In this document: piece after piece, positions 35,101-46,508 of the stretch
How the letters are laid out: each line of letters starts with the position of its first letter
Position numbering within the stretch: position 1 is the stretch's first letter
Assembly (NCBI GenBank): GCA_009746045.1
Contig: RPFO01000038.1
Span: 237,759 to 299,758 of the forward strand
DNA length: 62,000 nucleotides
Source: Mesostigma viride
Lineage: Eukaryota; Streptophyta; Mesostigmatophyceae; Mesostigmatales; Mesostigmataceae
Reading direction: 5' to 3'
Position numbers and translations under genes: made by a program
The notes under the pieces: model-generated
Database searches by the model: none
Seen by the model: the letters and a program-made list of their open reading frames with translations, nothing else
What the model was told of the DNA's origin: nothing

Positions 35101-37505
35101 AGGCGTGCAAGGCCCACCAGGGCAAGACACACTTTAGTATTGTTTGGTCATTGATATGCGTATATTTATTTGTGTGCGCCTCATGCGCACCCGCATGCCT
35201 TGTGCTGGCACAACCAAAGTGCCATTTCACCATACAGGTTGTCTTTTGAAATGGTAACAACTGTGGGTTCCTGCATACCCCTTCCCTTCCGTTGCCCCCA
35301 GCTTGACACCACCTACCCCTTGCACGCCCGGCAGCAGCGCCTTGACCTCCGTCGCACCCCAGCTGTACTCCACTTTGATGTCCAGCCCCTTGTCCAGGAA
35401 GAACTTGCGCGTGGTCTTCACGAGCTCCGATGCCACGAGGCCGCCCGACGTGAGGTCCGCCACAGTCTGGATGGGACTGTCCTCCGGCACCGCCAGCACC
35501 CACCGCGCGGGCGCGCTGGTGTTCTCTGCCCGAAGAAAGATGCCGTTGTTATCGTGGTTGTGGTATTGGCGGTTAGAAAAAAATGTGTTTGTGGGGGGGG
35601 GGGAGGCAACACAGGATGATTGTAGCCGCAGGTATAGGTCAGCCAGGGATTGAGAGTAGTAATGTACATCGGAGCACTGCAGTGAATGCACCAGGGATAG
35701 CTGCCAGATTCACAGCTGATGCAAGCGGCTAGTGCAGCGGCAGCATTAGGGAGATGAAAGAAGTGGCGTTTTATGGAGGCAGCAACAAGTTGCCGACAGT
35801 ATGATTAAGGCAAGGGTCAACAATCCCGGAATAAAAGCTCCTGCTTCACTGCAAATAAAGCCAAAAAAAAACTTCCACTCATATTGCATGGGATGCTCAA
35901 GAGCCACTCTCCTTCTTGACATCACAACCAGCCAAGTATTTCGCGCTCCAGGCAAGTGGTCCAGCAGCCGATGCTGCCAAAGGATATAATTTTGTATTAG
36001 AAACACTGACGTGGCGTGAAATACTGAGAATAGCAGCGCTTCTTGCTGCCTCCACCACCAACGATGGAAAGCTCACAAAACAATGACATGTACCAAGTTT
36101 GCTAGACAGTGGGTAAACAAGGACAATTTGAATACAAAAAGGTGCTCATATTTGTGGAGAATCGAGGAGACGTATAAAAAAGGCCAGTTGACTTCCCTGC
36201 TGCTGGTTCTGGTTGAACTGTGCAGCCATGACCTACAACTAAGAATGTTGGTAGCTACAGTATATATGTGGCCCCCCGCACTTCCCTCAGATATTTGCAT
36301 CTTCCTAGAAAGAGACAAGCTCCGCTTGCCTGAACGAAGGCCCTGAGCTGACAAAACAGAAGAAAATGAATTAGCAGGCTAGCCAGCCGCACCAACTCTT
36401 CTGAACAGACGTCTCGCAGAAAGAAAAACATGCCATGCCAGAGGCGTCATGTCCAATCTGTCCTGTAGGCTCTCACCTACTGGGTTTGCATGCTTCATGT
36501 AACATTAACATTTCCATACGTGGCACATAATAGTGCATTGTGCTCTATTCTGATCAGGCACTCCGCAAAGGTGAAAACCATTTGTGTTCAGTGCCGGGCC
36601 GCGGAAAACGCGGAAAAACGCGATCTGCAAATGAATCCGACCGTAATCGAACTGTGCTCTATGTCTTGATTGAATACAGGCCGACACTAAAAACGCTTCT
36701 TAACAACAGGCCGAATGATGGGAGGACAGCAGGGATCAAGCAGTGGAAATGAACATCTACGATATCATGGCAGTAACTTTTATGTTGCATTGGCACAATA
36801 CTTACTGGAGTACTGTAGTTCACACACGATGTGAACATCCGACTCATTTTCTACAATCCAGTCGTAGCCGCAGATGCCCGCGTCGAGGATGCCGTCTTCG
36901 ACGTAACGGCTAATCTCTTGGGAGCGGAAGAGGACCAGCTGGAGCTCCGGGTCGTCGACCCGGGGGAAGTATCCTCGTTCCGAGATCTCAACATTGTACC
37001 CTGCCCGGTGAAAGAGGTCCTGGATTGTCATGGAGGCATTTCACCGACGAATACCGAACAGACGTGCAACCGTCATTTATTTAGAAATCGTTACCGTGGC
37101 TCCTTATGCGTAAGTCAGAGGCCGAGCAAAAGAAAAGATTTGTGCACTTAAAGGAAATAATGGGCATTATAAATACGAAGCCAAACTTACATGCGTGCTT
37201 TGTTGCAAAGATCCCTTTGGGAATCCAAATCGCAACAATGCGTTAGATGCCGCAATTCCCTTGAAGGCGGGGGCAGGGGCCGTAACAGCCGGTTGAGCCG
37301 CTGGTGAGGCATTCGCAACAACGACGCTGCCGACCCGACTTTGTCCCCTGCCTTGGAAAGCAACCGAAGGTTTAACGCAAATTGGGAGTCCAAGGCATTC
37401 CTTCTGAGAAATCTTCCCTCTCAAACTACCGCGAGGGGCTTGCTGAAAATCGACGGACGTCGACTTGATTGAGGCCACAGTTGACGAGGAAATTGCCGCC
37501 GCCAT
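32190..37505 (-). CDS. hisG: ATP phosphoribosyltransferase, plastid, long form
   Basis: Catalyses the first step of histidine synthesis (ATP + PRPP to phosphoribosyl-ATP). Six exons splice in phase: 37191-37505, 36806-37019, 35317-35525, 34765-34834, 33200-33312 and 32190-32408, giving 379 residues. The start at 37505 opens a Ser/Ala-rich transit peptide of about 90 residues (MAAAISSSTVASIKSTS), so it should act in the plastid. The body begins LRFGFPKGSLQQST; it continues with YFPRVDDPELQLVLFRSQEI, DAGICGYDWI, WVLAVPEDSPI, WGATEVK, the PRPP-binding TETGSSLRANKLRIVDTIL and a C-terminal regulatory domain from VGLKANVSNEQL to GIFTYPLDIVVH. The C-terminal domain marks the long form, which feeds back to histidine. 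The sequence resembles long forms of some bacteria and archaea more than my recollection of land-plant ATP-PRT. It faces the PHD-SET gene head to head. Confidence 0.93.
32409..32650 (-). repeat. Duplicated 3' splice site and exon start in hisG intron 5
   Basis: The real acceptor CAG/GTCGGGCTCAAGGCC at 32408 has two diverged upstream copies on the minus strand: CAG/GTCGACCTCAAGGCC (exon-like part from 32578) and CAG/GTCGGTTTCATGACG (from 32506). Each is followed by CTCCTTGCCC-type sequence. Spacings are 72 and 98 bp. The earlier copy stays open into the next one. Confidence 0.75.
36551..36660 (-). mobile_element. tRNA-derived SINE copy in hisG intron 2
   Basis: Read on the minus strand it gives TTCGATTACGG, ATTTGCAGATCGCGTTTTTC, CGCGTTTTCCGCGG and AAATGGTTTTCACCTTTGCG. 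The same order occurs at 49754-49856 on the plus strand. The TTCGATT resembles a tRNA B box. Confidence 0.6.
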
Positions 37506-38352
37506 CTTCTGAAAATGTGTGATAATCACGAAGTTCGGATGGAGCCAAGAAAAATAGCGCCTTCTGGGCAACTGGCACGACGCAAGGGGGTCGCAAAGAA
37601 CAGTTAATCTTCCTGTTTGACTGTCGAACTCAGTGCAGCCATCTGCCTAGAGGTATGGCCGTCGGAGAGAAAATATCGCCTGCAGACTGCAGTCACCGGC
37701 GAATCTTGCCGACCTCATCGTGCCAAAAAGCGAGAAGGCGTTTGTTGTTGTTGCAATCACTATCCGTACGGGCAGCAACGGTACACTTGGGCTGCTCGTC
37801 ATGTTGTGAGCTAACAACAGCTTTGAGCTTAATTCGTCCTACCATGACACGCGCCGCGCCGTTTTTTACCCCGCTGCTGGGCAGTGGGCGCTGGCATGAA
37901 TTCCCGCTGCAACCAGGCTGCAACGGTTCTTGCACTGTTGAACATCCCGCGCAGCAACTTCCCGCCAAGACCCAAATCCACGTGGCGTGAGCTGAGGCTC
38001 TGTTCGGAGTCTGCGGCACCACTCATCGTTGCGCTCGGCCACCCAGCACGCAGGCGGGAACACTGGCAGCGAGTAGTGGCGGGAGGTTATGGAAGCTGCA
38101 GCAAATGGCACAGTATAAATAAAGCCCAAGATTTATGACGCACACGGAGGCGCTATACTAACATTGCAAGTTGCACCAGGGTTGCACTGCCATTGAAAAG
38201 CTTGGCGGCGCGCCCGACGGGTGCCCAATTTTGTGGATTAGCCCTAGGAAGTCTTGCCGCCAAAAGGAGATAATTTCCACTGTTTGCCCATCCACTGTTC
38301 GCTACCCGCCAGATTCAGACGACCTTAATCCTACGTGAATATCAGGCAGCAA
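37506..38352. promoter_or_regulatory. Shared divergent promoter region of hisG and the PHD-SET gene
   Basis: The two start codons face away from each other with 847 bp between them. On the plus side TATAAATAAA lies at 38114-38123, 230 bp before the PHD-SET start. No TATA box was seen on the hisG side. Short open frames here are not supported as genes. Confidence 0.55.
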
Positions 38353-41300
38353 ATGGGCTCTTCTGACATCAAGTGCCAGAAATGCGGGCGGGGCGACCAC
38401 GAAGATGTCATGTTGCTGTGCGATGGCTGCAACCGGGGGTTTCATACTTACTGCCTCGTCCCACGATTGGCGAGCGTGCCCGCAGACGACTGGTTTTGCC
38501 GCGAATGCAGCGTCGGTGAGGGGCAGCGTGCCGAGCGGGTGAAAGGTAAGCACTGCGTAGTTCAGCCAATGGAAATGCAAACAAATGAAAATTTGGGTGG
38601 TAATCTGCAGAACTCATGGCAATGTTTGTGCAAAGCCACGCTGGATAATGTGCTCCCCGGTGACGTGGTTTGACAAGAATTTTCTGCGGTGCCCATGCAT
38701 CACCATGTTTCATTCTTCTCGCAGCTTTCAAAAGGCTCAAGTCGTCGTTCCACCAGACCAAAATTGACGACTTTTTCCGAGTAACGTCCGCGCACCAGGC
38801 CTCTTCAGGTGAGACGCGTTCCCGCTTCGCTATTTCACCTCATCAATGGGCACCACGTAGAGTCACTAATGGGCGCGCCTGGCAACTGCACATGAAGCAT
38901 AGGGAGTGAGACTTTTATAGATTTCATCTGCTGGCTGCTGGCGTTGGATTCTGATAGGGGAAAACACGGGTTTTTCCAAGTTGTAATTGCAGGGTGTCAA
39001 ACGACGCTGCACCTCATGCCCGACATCAGTCTGGTTTGATAGTTGTAGCTGTCAGGGCGGGCGGTTGCCAAACCTGTGGTGGTGTTGGCAATGGTGAAGT
39101 TAGCAAAGTCTTGTGTTGCAGCTCCTGCCTACATCCCAGGCTATGCCACCTGCCTGGCCGTTGGGGCTTCCACATTAGTCTCATGCTTCCATCGGCTCAC
39201 CTTGCCATGGGTCAGGGAAATGGGCTGTCAGAGCCGTTAGAAGAAGGCCCACTAGCATCGTATCCCTGCTGCAGACTTCCACCTGCTGGACTGAATGTCG
39301 GACTCGTTAGCCATGAAGTGAAGTAGCCATGAAGTCTACGTGGTAGCTATGAAACTTGTTGCAATTGGTTGGGGCCACTTGTTGTGCAGTTCCGGTTTGT
39401 AAAGTAGTAGTTAGTGCTTTGGCTCAGCAGGCATGTCACACACCACAGGATTGAAATCTCCTATTGAACTGGAGAATGAAGCAGGTGCTCCATCCCAAAT
39501 GGTTGACCGCCCGCATGCTGCTTGGGCATGATTTTGCGCCCCTTGGATGCTTGTTATGTGATGGCCACGTCCAGGTGACAGCGTGACAAGTGGCGGCAAA
39601 AAGCGGAGGAAGTCTCTCTCCTGCTCCAAGAGGCGGCGGGTGTTGGGCATTTACCGGCCGTCCAAGGACCCGGAGAGAAGGCTGCTACAGAAGCAGGTGA
39701 GCCACAGGGTCCATCATTACCTGCTTTTTGTTTTATTAACGCATTTTCTTTTTCTTTCTTTTTTCGCTGCTGCAGAAGACATAATGCTGCGAAGCATCGC
39801 ATCATCTTCTGCACCTGCACGGTATTGGATAAGGGCCATCATGCTCATTCTGTCAGACATTTTGTCTCCAAATTCGCTGCATGCAATCTCGGCACCCAAC
39901 CTGGATCCTTGTGTTCAAGGACATGCAGATAAGGGGTTACCTTGAAGCCTCTGTTCCTCCCTGTGCGATCTACCTGTGCGATGAATGGATGCTGCTTTGT
40001 GTTTGTGTGGACAAAGGTACCTTGTCTACTTCTTTCGTTAACGTTTTGCTGTCAGCACGGGATGCTGTCACGGCATGTGACTAAGATACCACTTGGCGTT
40101 AGGCTACCACCCGCAATCGCATGTACCTACTGCAGTAGCTGTCTCTGCTATGGCAGTCAAGTCGTGGCTGTTGATGCTTCTGGGCTGAGGCGCTGGGCTG
40201 GGCTTGTTTCTAGACTCAGCATACTCAGGCTCAAGGGCTGGGAAGCACGGAGCATGCATACTACTATGAAGTATGATGAACATGGTTGCTGTGCAATGCC
40301 TTGCGGAAATGCTGGTTAGCAGCAACTTCAATCCAAGGGAGTTCCAGGGAACCCACAACAAAAAGCATAATTCATTGCTCAGGGGGCAATGCTCTCCACA
40401 AGCCTCAAGTTCACCATCTGGTCCATGCAAATTAGGCTTCCCTCATACATAGTTCACTCCCGTCAGCCTCTCATCTCTGGTGCTCACTTGCTCGTGCATG
40501 CTGCCCAATCTGCCCCTCTGCGTGTTCTCGATCTTCTATGCTGCTCTTTCCCACCCCATAACCCAGTCCCTCGCATCCGCCCTGGTCTCCGACAAGGCCA
40601 TCTTTATAGACAAGCTGGTGTATGCGGCCGATGTTGCCAGACCCGGCCGGCCCCCGCCCTCAGGCAACGCTGCCGTCTCACCGGTCGCTGGCGATGCCAG
40701 CACGTCATTTGGCACACCATCCAATCGGAGCACTGGGGCCGATGCCGTGTCACTGCGGCACCAGAAGATCCGCCCCGCATCGGTTCATGACAACCGTGCT
40801 CAGCTCGAGCGGGGCGGCATGCAGGTAGGCGGGACGTGGGTGCCGAGCTTGATGAAACCCTGCTGTTGTTGCCTTTCTTCCGATGCTGAGCACGTGTGCT
40901 GTCACAGCACTACACTTGCCTTGAGAAGCACCATCGCACGTTGTGGTCATGTAAACATCAGAAATGCAGTGTTTATTGCCAGCGCAAACTGGACATGGCA
41001 GCTTATCACTTAATTGTAGCACAGGTGGATGCCTGCTCATTGCTTGCAAGTACACCCTGTGGGAGCCATTGATTTCCAGCCAAGTTTTTGTCTGTGAAGT
41101 TTTCATCAGCGGTTGCATGGCTCCACGACTTGCCTGTCCAGCTGCTGAGCCAGACGCATTGGGTTGGCCCGACTAGTGGACCATCAGCATCAGCATGGCA
41201 TCGAGAAGAAGCTCCTTAATCGCAGATGGTGCCTGTGAAATAGGCCATGCATGACTCTTGGCACTGCCTATTTCTCTATTACTATAAACATTCTGCCACC

Positions 41301-43301
41301 TGGGAGATTGCCCCTGGCCACACACACACGCACATGCATGCACGCACACACACACACACACACGCGCCAGGTCATGACTAAGGAGGACCGGCGCAGCTAC
41401 GACCGCCTCAAGGCAATGATGGCGAGGGGGGAGCACCCGCCGCTGATGGTGGTGTATGACCCCAACGAGGGGTGAGTTTGGCCCCATGAAGGTTGCGGTG
41501 TGTTTCGTCCTCTTCTGACTCGTGGCAGTGAGGGCCACAGATGAAGAGCAGCTGCTCCACTCTTGCGTTTCTGTGGACATGCAATCCAGGAAGCGGATGC
41601 GTTTAGCTAGATACCGGTTTGCTTGGTATGACACTGGCAAGCAAGCGACGACATCTAAGGAAATTAAGTGCATCTATCTTTGCCACATTGCCTTTGACTT
41701 CATCTCCACGAGGATGGAAATGTGTAAGTCTGCATAGGAGATGGGGTACCTAACGGTTGCGGATGGCAGAGATTGCTCAAAATATGCATGCATCAGGCAG
41801 ATAGATTAGTCAGCTTCCGTACGAAGCAACATACGCGTGTGCACCACCACGCAAGAACGTATTTCGTCCTCCCCACACAAGCTCTCCCCACCCCACCTGA
41901 CACAAACTGTGACTTCTATGCTTATTCTGGCTACCATCTTTACTTGCCTGTCCTGCCGGCACGCAGGTTTGTGGTGGTGGCGGACGGCCATATCCCTGAC
42001 TGGACGGTGATCGCTGAATACGTCGGCGAGGTGGACTTCATGTGCGACCGCGGGCAGGACCGCAGTGACTGCATGATGGAGCTGCTGGATACCGGGGACG
42101 AGGCAACCAGCCTCATCATTTGCTCCGACAAATACGCAGGCATCTGCCGGTACGGGGACACCTGCTGTTGTTGCACTTGTCCAGGCTGGTGCCGTTAGGC
42201 TCGTGTATATGCCCTTGTGCATATGCCGGTGGAAATGTGGCTCGTTGGGGGGTAGGGATTCAGGTCTGGCTGCTGCTTTAAGTTGAAGTTCTCCATCGAG
42301 TGTACAGTAAGGTTATTTGTAAGTAGAAGCTGCCAGGCAGGTCAATCCAGTCGGAAGTGGAGCAGGCTCTGAAACTAATGGGCTATGTGTTGGTGGCATG
42401 AAGTTCTTTGGCTTTAAGCATGAGCGCGCCACTAGTGTAGTTGCTCCTGTCTAAAATTAAGCTTGGTTATGTAGAGGTTAGCCACGAATTGTTATGAGCA
42501 CCAGGTATCAGAGTGTTACCGAGTTGCCTTCCATACTCCAATCGGCCGTATCCTGTCAGGTGTCTCCATCGCTCTTTTCTTGCTATCGCTCGTGGAAAGA
42601 ATCTTTGCTGCCTACCTTTTCGCACTTTGAACATTTTCGAGGTACTTAATCTGACATCTCCACACTTCTGCCACACATGTCCTTATTGGCTCATGTACCC
42701 AGCTCATCCTTTGTTAGATGTTGCAAGGGGGGATTTGGAATAGCGATGTTTTGTAATACTGTCTACTTGTAGAACTTGCTTGTGTGGACTCAAAAGGCTT
42801 CAACGCATCACCGCCTGTTACTGCTTCGAGCTGTCTGTCTGTGTGTAGGCTTCCTATTGTGGCTTTGTGCATTTTTGTTGCTGCATTTTTAAATCCTACT
42901 TTTGAGATACAATTCAGCTCGATGCCGGTCAAGCAGACACTTGCACTTGGGATCTCTCCCATGCTTCCGTAGTTTCTAATGATTGAGAAAAACTTGACAT
43001 TCGTGCTCAATCTATTTGCTCTTCCCCGTCCTCTACAAGCTTTGGAGGTCTACAGTATAGTGCGCTTATTCCGGTAGTTCTTCTTTCTCACACCGCCCTG
43101 GGCTGTGCCAGGTACGTCAACGGCATCAACAACCACAAGAAGGAGGCCCGGCGAAAGATTAACGTCCGAAGCGTTCGGTTCGACGTGGACGGGCAGGCCC
43201 ATGTGCTGCTGGTGGCCATTCGGGACATCTGCACGGGCGAGAGGCTGTACTACGACTACAACGGTCTGCACCACAACTATCCGACCGAGAGCTTTGTTTG
43301 A
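38353..43301 (+). CDS. ATXR5/6-type PHD-SET histone H3K27 monomethyltransferase
   Basis: Seven exons splice in phase: 38353-38545, 38725-38808, 39575-39696, 40567-40824, 41371-41471, 41967-42149 and 43112-43301, giving 376 residues, the usual size for ATXR5/6. Order: PHD finger (CQKCGRGDHEDVMLLCDGCN, then GFHTYCL, DDWFCREC); a basic stretch with KRRRVLGIYRPSKDPERRLL; ERGGMQVMTKEDRRSYDRL; HPPLMVVYDP; and the SET domain with WTVIAEYVGEVDF, NGINNH (the NH.. pseudoknot) and GERLYYDYNG. In Arabidopsis this pair monomethylates H3K27, keeps heterochromatin silent and limits its over-replication; the same role is inferred. A possible PIP box QTKIDDFF lies in exon 2, fitting the PCNA contact known for ATXR5/6. 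The ATG at 38353 is chosen because the PHD begins eight residues later; a plastid extension as in ATXR5 is not seen. Introns are long but not oddly repetitive. Confidence 0.93.
41320..41366. repeat. CA-rich microsatellite before an exon
   Basis: CACACACACGCACATGCATG and (CA)n directly precede the acceptor CGCGCCAG of the fifth PHD-SET exon. Confidence 0.9.
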
Positions 43302-44293
43302 CAAACAGCCAAGCAGTGAATGACAGTGCCAACAAGGAGACGTTCTCCTTCTTTCAACGGTGTGGTTTCGATGTGACAGCCAGGGGCATGTGCACACGTG
43401 GGACTATTGTCTAGCACGAGTACAAGGACGCCCAGCACTTGAGCAGAACCTTCAGCACCGCCGCATGGCAGGTGCAATTATTGATTGACAATTTGCCATT
43501 GTGTCAGCCAATGCCCATCGGCGTAGTCAGGACATTTCTGTGATTGACATGCATGCAAGTCGTTTTGCATCACTTTCAACTGTGGCTATGTAGCCATGTA
43601 TGCTCCTTGATATATGCTGCGCTTCCAGTTGTCATGTGCCCCATCCAGATGGCTGTCAGAAACCTGCCCAGAAATTGCTGGCAGAACCTTGTGCAGGGCG
43701 GACTCATGGATCTAACTGGGCCCACAGATGTTGCGTACAAACATAGGCGATGCTGGTTGTCTCCTTGATAGGCGATAATTCATGACAGTGGTGTCTGCCC
43801 TGTGCAATTAAAGACACCTGCCTCATGGTGTTTCTCCTTCGGGAAGAATACGAGTTTGCAGTGATCGAGGATTCTTTGTTTCACAGAGCTTGTGCAGGGG
43901 TACCGGCCCCACTCAGCAGGCCGTCACCAATTCTTAAACCACAGCATAGTGATACATTAATGAATTATAACGTCATATGCAGTTATACATAGCTTGTGAG
44001 ACAACTAGCACAGATAGACATTGTCACCTTGGGCAAAAGGTAGAAATTGACTTATGTCGACAAGTTATCCATCAACTATTTGTCGATATCAACCTGTTTA
44101 TTGGTGCCGTATATTTCGGCCGAGTCTATGTACATCGGACGTGGGGCTATATTGGAATGAATTCCTGATATTGGAATGAATTCCTGATATAAGGATCATT
44201 AATGGCAAATATCGCACATGCAATGCCCACGGGATGAGGTGCTCAATCAAATACGTACATACTAGATACTATTAAGTGAGACAACTAACTAAT
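43302..44293. other. Downstream of the PHD-SET gene, no further gene
   Basis: 3'-UTR and intergenic sequence. The only local structure is a 20-bp tandem duplication (TTGGAATGAATTCCTGATAT) at about 44153-44191, itself partly palindromic. No TGTAA was found on the plus strand close to the stop. Confidence 0.5.
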
Positions 44294-44585
44294 TAAGTAA
44301 GTCCTTGCGTGTCATGCGCATGGGCATGCCACGGATCGAGAACTATGCTAATCGATCTCATTAGAAATGCCCCACTACCGCCTTGATGTCGATCTGCCCT
44401 TACAGTAGAGGACAGCTCAGAGATGTGTGAGGATTATATATCCCCCTCTATTGACTATATGGTTGGGGCATGATGCAGACGATATTTGTCACTTTCGTGT
44501 ACATAATTATTTTTTCTAATGAAATTAGCTTAGTACTCCGTGGCATGCATGCCCAATTGCCCATGCGCATGACACACAAGTCCTG
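44294..44585. repeat. Inverted pair of LINE 3' ends
   Basis: A minus-strand copy (44294-44372, shortened) and a plus-strand copy (44462-44585) of the conserved LINE 3' end lie back to back. The block GAGGACAGCTCAGAGATGTG to GTTGGGGCATGATGCAG before the plus copy matches the end of the LINE at 12745. Confidence 0.7.
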
Positions 44586-44912
44586 CAGGCCCGCAAGCTC
44601 TTGGGCGGGAGAAACGCATCCAGCCTCGACGATCTACTCTCCCCAGCTCAGCTCGTCATCAAGAACAGCTTGCTGGGCAGCGAGGCAGCGGTTCAGGCCA
44701 GGCGCGATGGCATTCGCACCTGCGTCCGCCTTGTCAACGACACCCCCGTTCTTTTCATCGACGGGAAGCGCACGGTTGTGCAAGCTCCTAACAAGCGGCA
44801 CATGCAAGCCACGCTCCAAGCCAGCCCCAGCTGCATCGTCGTCGTCAACGCACGTCCCCGGTATGGAGGGCGCCCGGTAAGGGCACAACCTCGCGGCCTC
44901 ACGGTACAATAG
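44586..44912 (+). pseudogene. L1 ORF1-like fragment
   Basis: An open frame of about 105 residues contains SSLDDLLSPAQLVIKNSLLG, AVQARRDGIRTCVRLVNDTP and VLFIDGKR. The spacing of Asp-Asp-Leu, Ala-Gln, Arg-Arg and the final strand resembles the C-terminal domain of LINE ORF1, as in 31358-31640. There is no good start codon, and it directly follows a LINE 3' end. The assignment rests on pattern only. Confidence 0.4.
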
Positions 44913-45289
44913 GCTTTCCAAGGCACAGCCTTTATTAATAAACAAGCCCCTAAAGTTCCATCCTCATGTCGCACCGTGTGAGCATGACCAGGATGCAAGG
45001 TCGCCAGGCACGCCACGGTCAACCTTCCCTCCAGTTTACCAGCCTCACACGCCTCCTGGCCCGCCTTGAGCGGGATGAGGCTCGGTCGACACGCCGGCGA
45101 CCCCAGACAGGACGGAGACGACGCATATCCGCCCTGAAAGAGAGACTCCATGCGTTAAAAAAAATTAAATTAAATTAAATTATAACATGCCTCCGTGGGG
45201 AGGTCATGTAGCACATATTTCATGATGGATGGGGTGGACGAAGCCGCGTGATCGAACTATCCTAACTCTATCTAGAAATCCTAACTGCA
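44913..45289. other. LINE-associated spacer
   Basis: Contains a short basic open frame (STRRRPQTGRRRRISALKER) and an AAATT run at 45160-45182. It is probably LINE debris. Confidence 0.35.
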
Positions 45290-46135
45290 CTACTCATCAA
45301 AACGCCTCCTCCGCTTGGGGGGAGGTGGCTTGCCCACAGGGTCGGGCGTGTGTGCCTTGACAATCTTCTTCCACCGCGTCTTGTCCTGCATGGCAGTCCA
45401 AAGACGGGAGAGAGAGTGGATGCGGTGCTCAAACTGGGCTGGGACCACGAGGTCGTCCAGCAGCATCTGAACGTAGTTGGTGACAGGTTTCCCTACCCTT
45501 TTGGGAATGTCCTTGGGGCCAGGCCAGGTCAGAATGTGCCGCCCTGGCTGTCCAAGCCGCTGGGGGCCGGCCAGACCAAGGGTGGTGTCGACCTGGCTGG
45601 TGCGTGCAAGGTGTCCTACAAATGCTATCCTACGCTGTCTAATCTCGTCCGAAACACGAGGCATGCCATGATACAGAGACTCTGATGACGGACGCTCGGA
45701 AAAACCTACATTAAGGACCTGCCGGAGCATCCTGTAAACTGTGCCGTCGAGCCGAGCTGCCAGTTTGGGGGGGAGGGTCCACGCCTCGGCGCCATACGTG
45801 AGCACCGTGAGGACGAGGACCTTGAAGAGCATGCGCTTGCGGTGCCCGTTCAGGCCCTTCGAGCGCCAGTAGGGTGTGAGCGAACGGAGCTTGGCCCAGG
45901 CAAGGCCGATGCGGGTGTCCACATCGTCGGCGGTGTCAGGAAGCCAGCTCCCCAACAGCTTGAAGCGGTCGCGGAACGGGACCTCCGTCCCGTCGAGCAG
46001 GCGCGGCAGCGGTGGTTTACTGGATGCTCCTATCACCATCGCCTCAGTTTTGACACTAATCTCCAGCCCCACCGCCCGCGCCTCCAGGCCCAGGCAGTCC
46101 AGCCAGGTCTGAATGCGTTGACAAGCATTAACCCC
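45290..46135 (-). pseudogene. L1-like LINE polymerase C-terminal part
   Basis: Open for 260 residues from 46072 and in frame up to about 46135. It begins downstream of the catalytic box with IQTWLDCLGLEARAVGLEIS, then FRDRFKLLGSWLPDTADDVD, KVLVLTVLTYGAEAWTL, SLYHGMPRV, RRIAFVGHLARTSQVD and PGRHILTWPGPKDIPK, ending in a basic tail PPPPKRRRRFDE. This is the polymerase thumb and C-terminal region of an L1-type element. It is 5' truncated but otherwise uninterrupted, so it is younger than the 9869-11160 relic. Confidence 0.8.
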
Positions 46136-46154
46136 AATCGCCCCGGCCCTTCCT

Positions 46155-46335
46155 ACTTCCTAGGTAATGAGATTAGCATAGTACTCCGCGGCATTTTGGC
46201 CTTTGCACCGTGCAGTAAATAATAATTAGTACTTGCGTGTCATGCGCATGGGCATGCCACGGAGTACTATGCTAATCTCATTAGAAAAAGAATTACACGA
46301 AAGTTACAAATATGGTCTGCATCATGCCCCAACCA
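46155..46335. repeat. Tail-to-tail pair of LINE 3' ends
   Basis: A partial plus-strand copy (46155-46200) meets a full minus-strand copy (46208-46330). Both carry GATTAGCATAGTACTCCG. Confidence 0.7.
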
Positions 46336-46508
46336 TATGGCCTGCGCTGCATGGTTGTCTCCTTGATATCTATATTAAAAATATAATTACTTACAGCAGA
46401 GTGAAATCACTCAAACCAAAGCAAACGCCCAGCTATAAACCTATATACAGAGCCATGTCAAAGCTCTATACTACGATAAGACCAATGGAAACGCCTAACG
46501 GGAGGAAC
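46336..46508. other. 3' UTR of the endonuclease-type LINE
   Basis: AT-rich sequence just after the stop codon of the 46509-48785 LINE on its strand. No other feature. Confidence 0.4.

Noticed and set aside
38994-39326. Extra exon of the PHD-SET gene after 38994
   Set aside because: An acceptor-like TTGCAG exists, but joining it breaks the frame, while exon 2 to 39575 joins in phase and matches the family.
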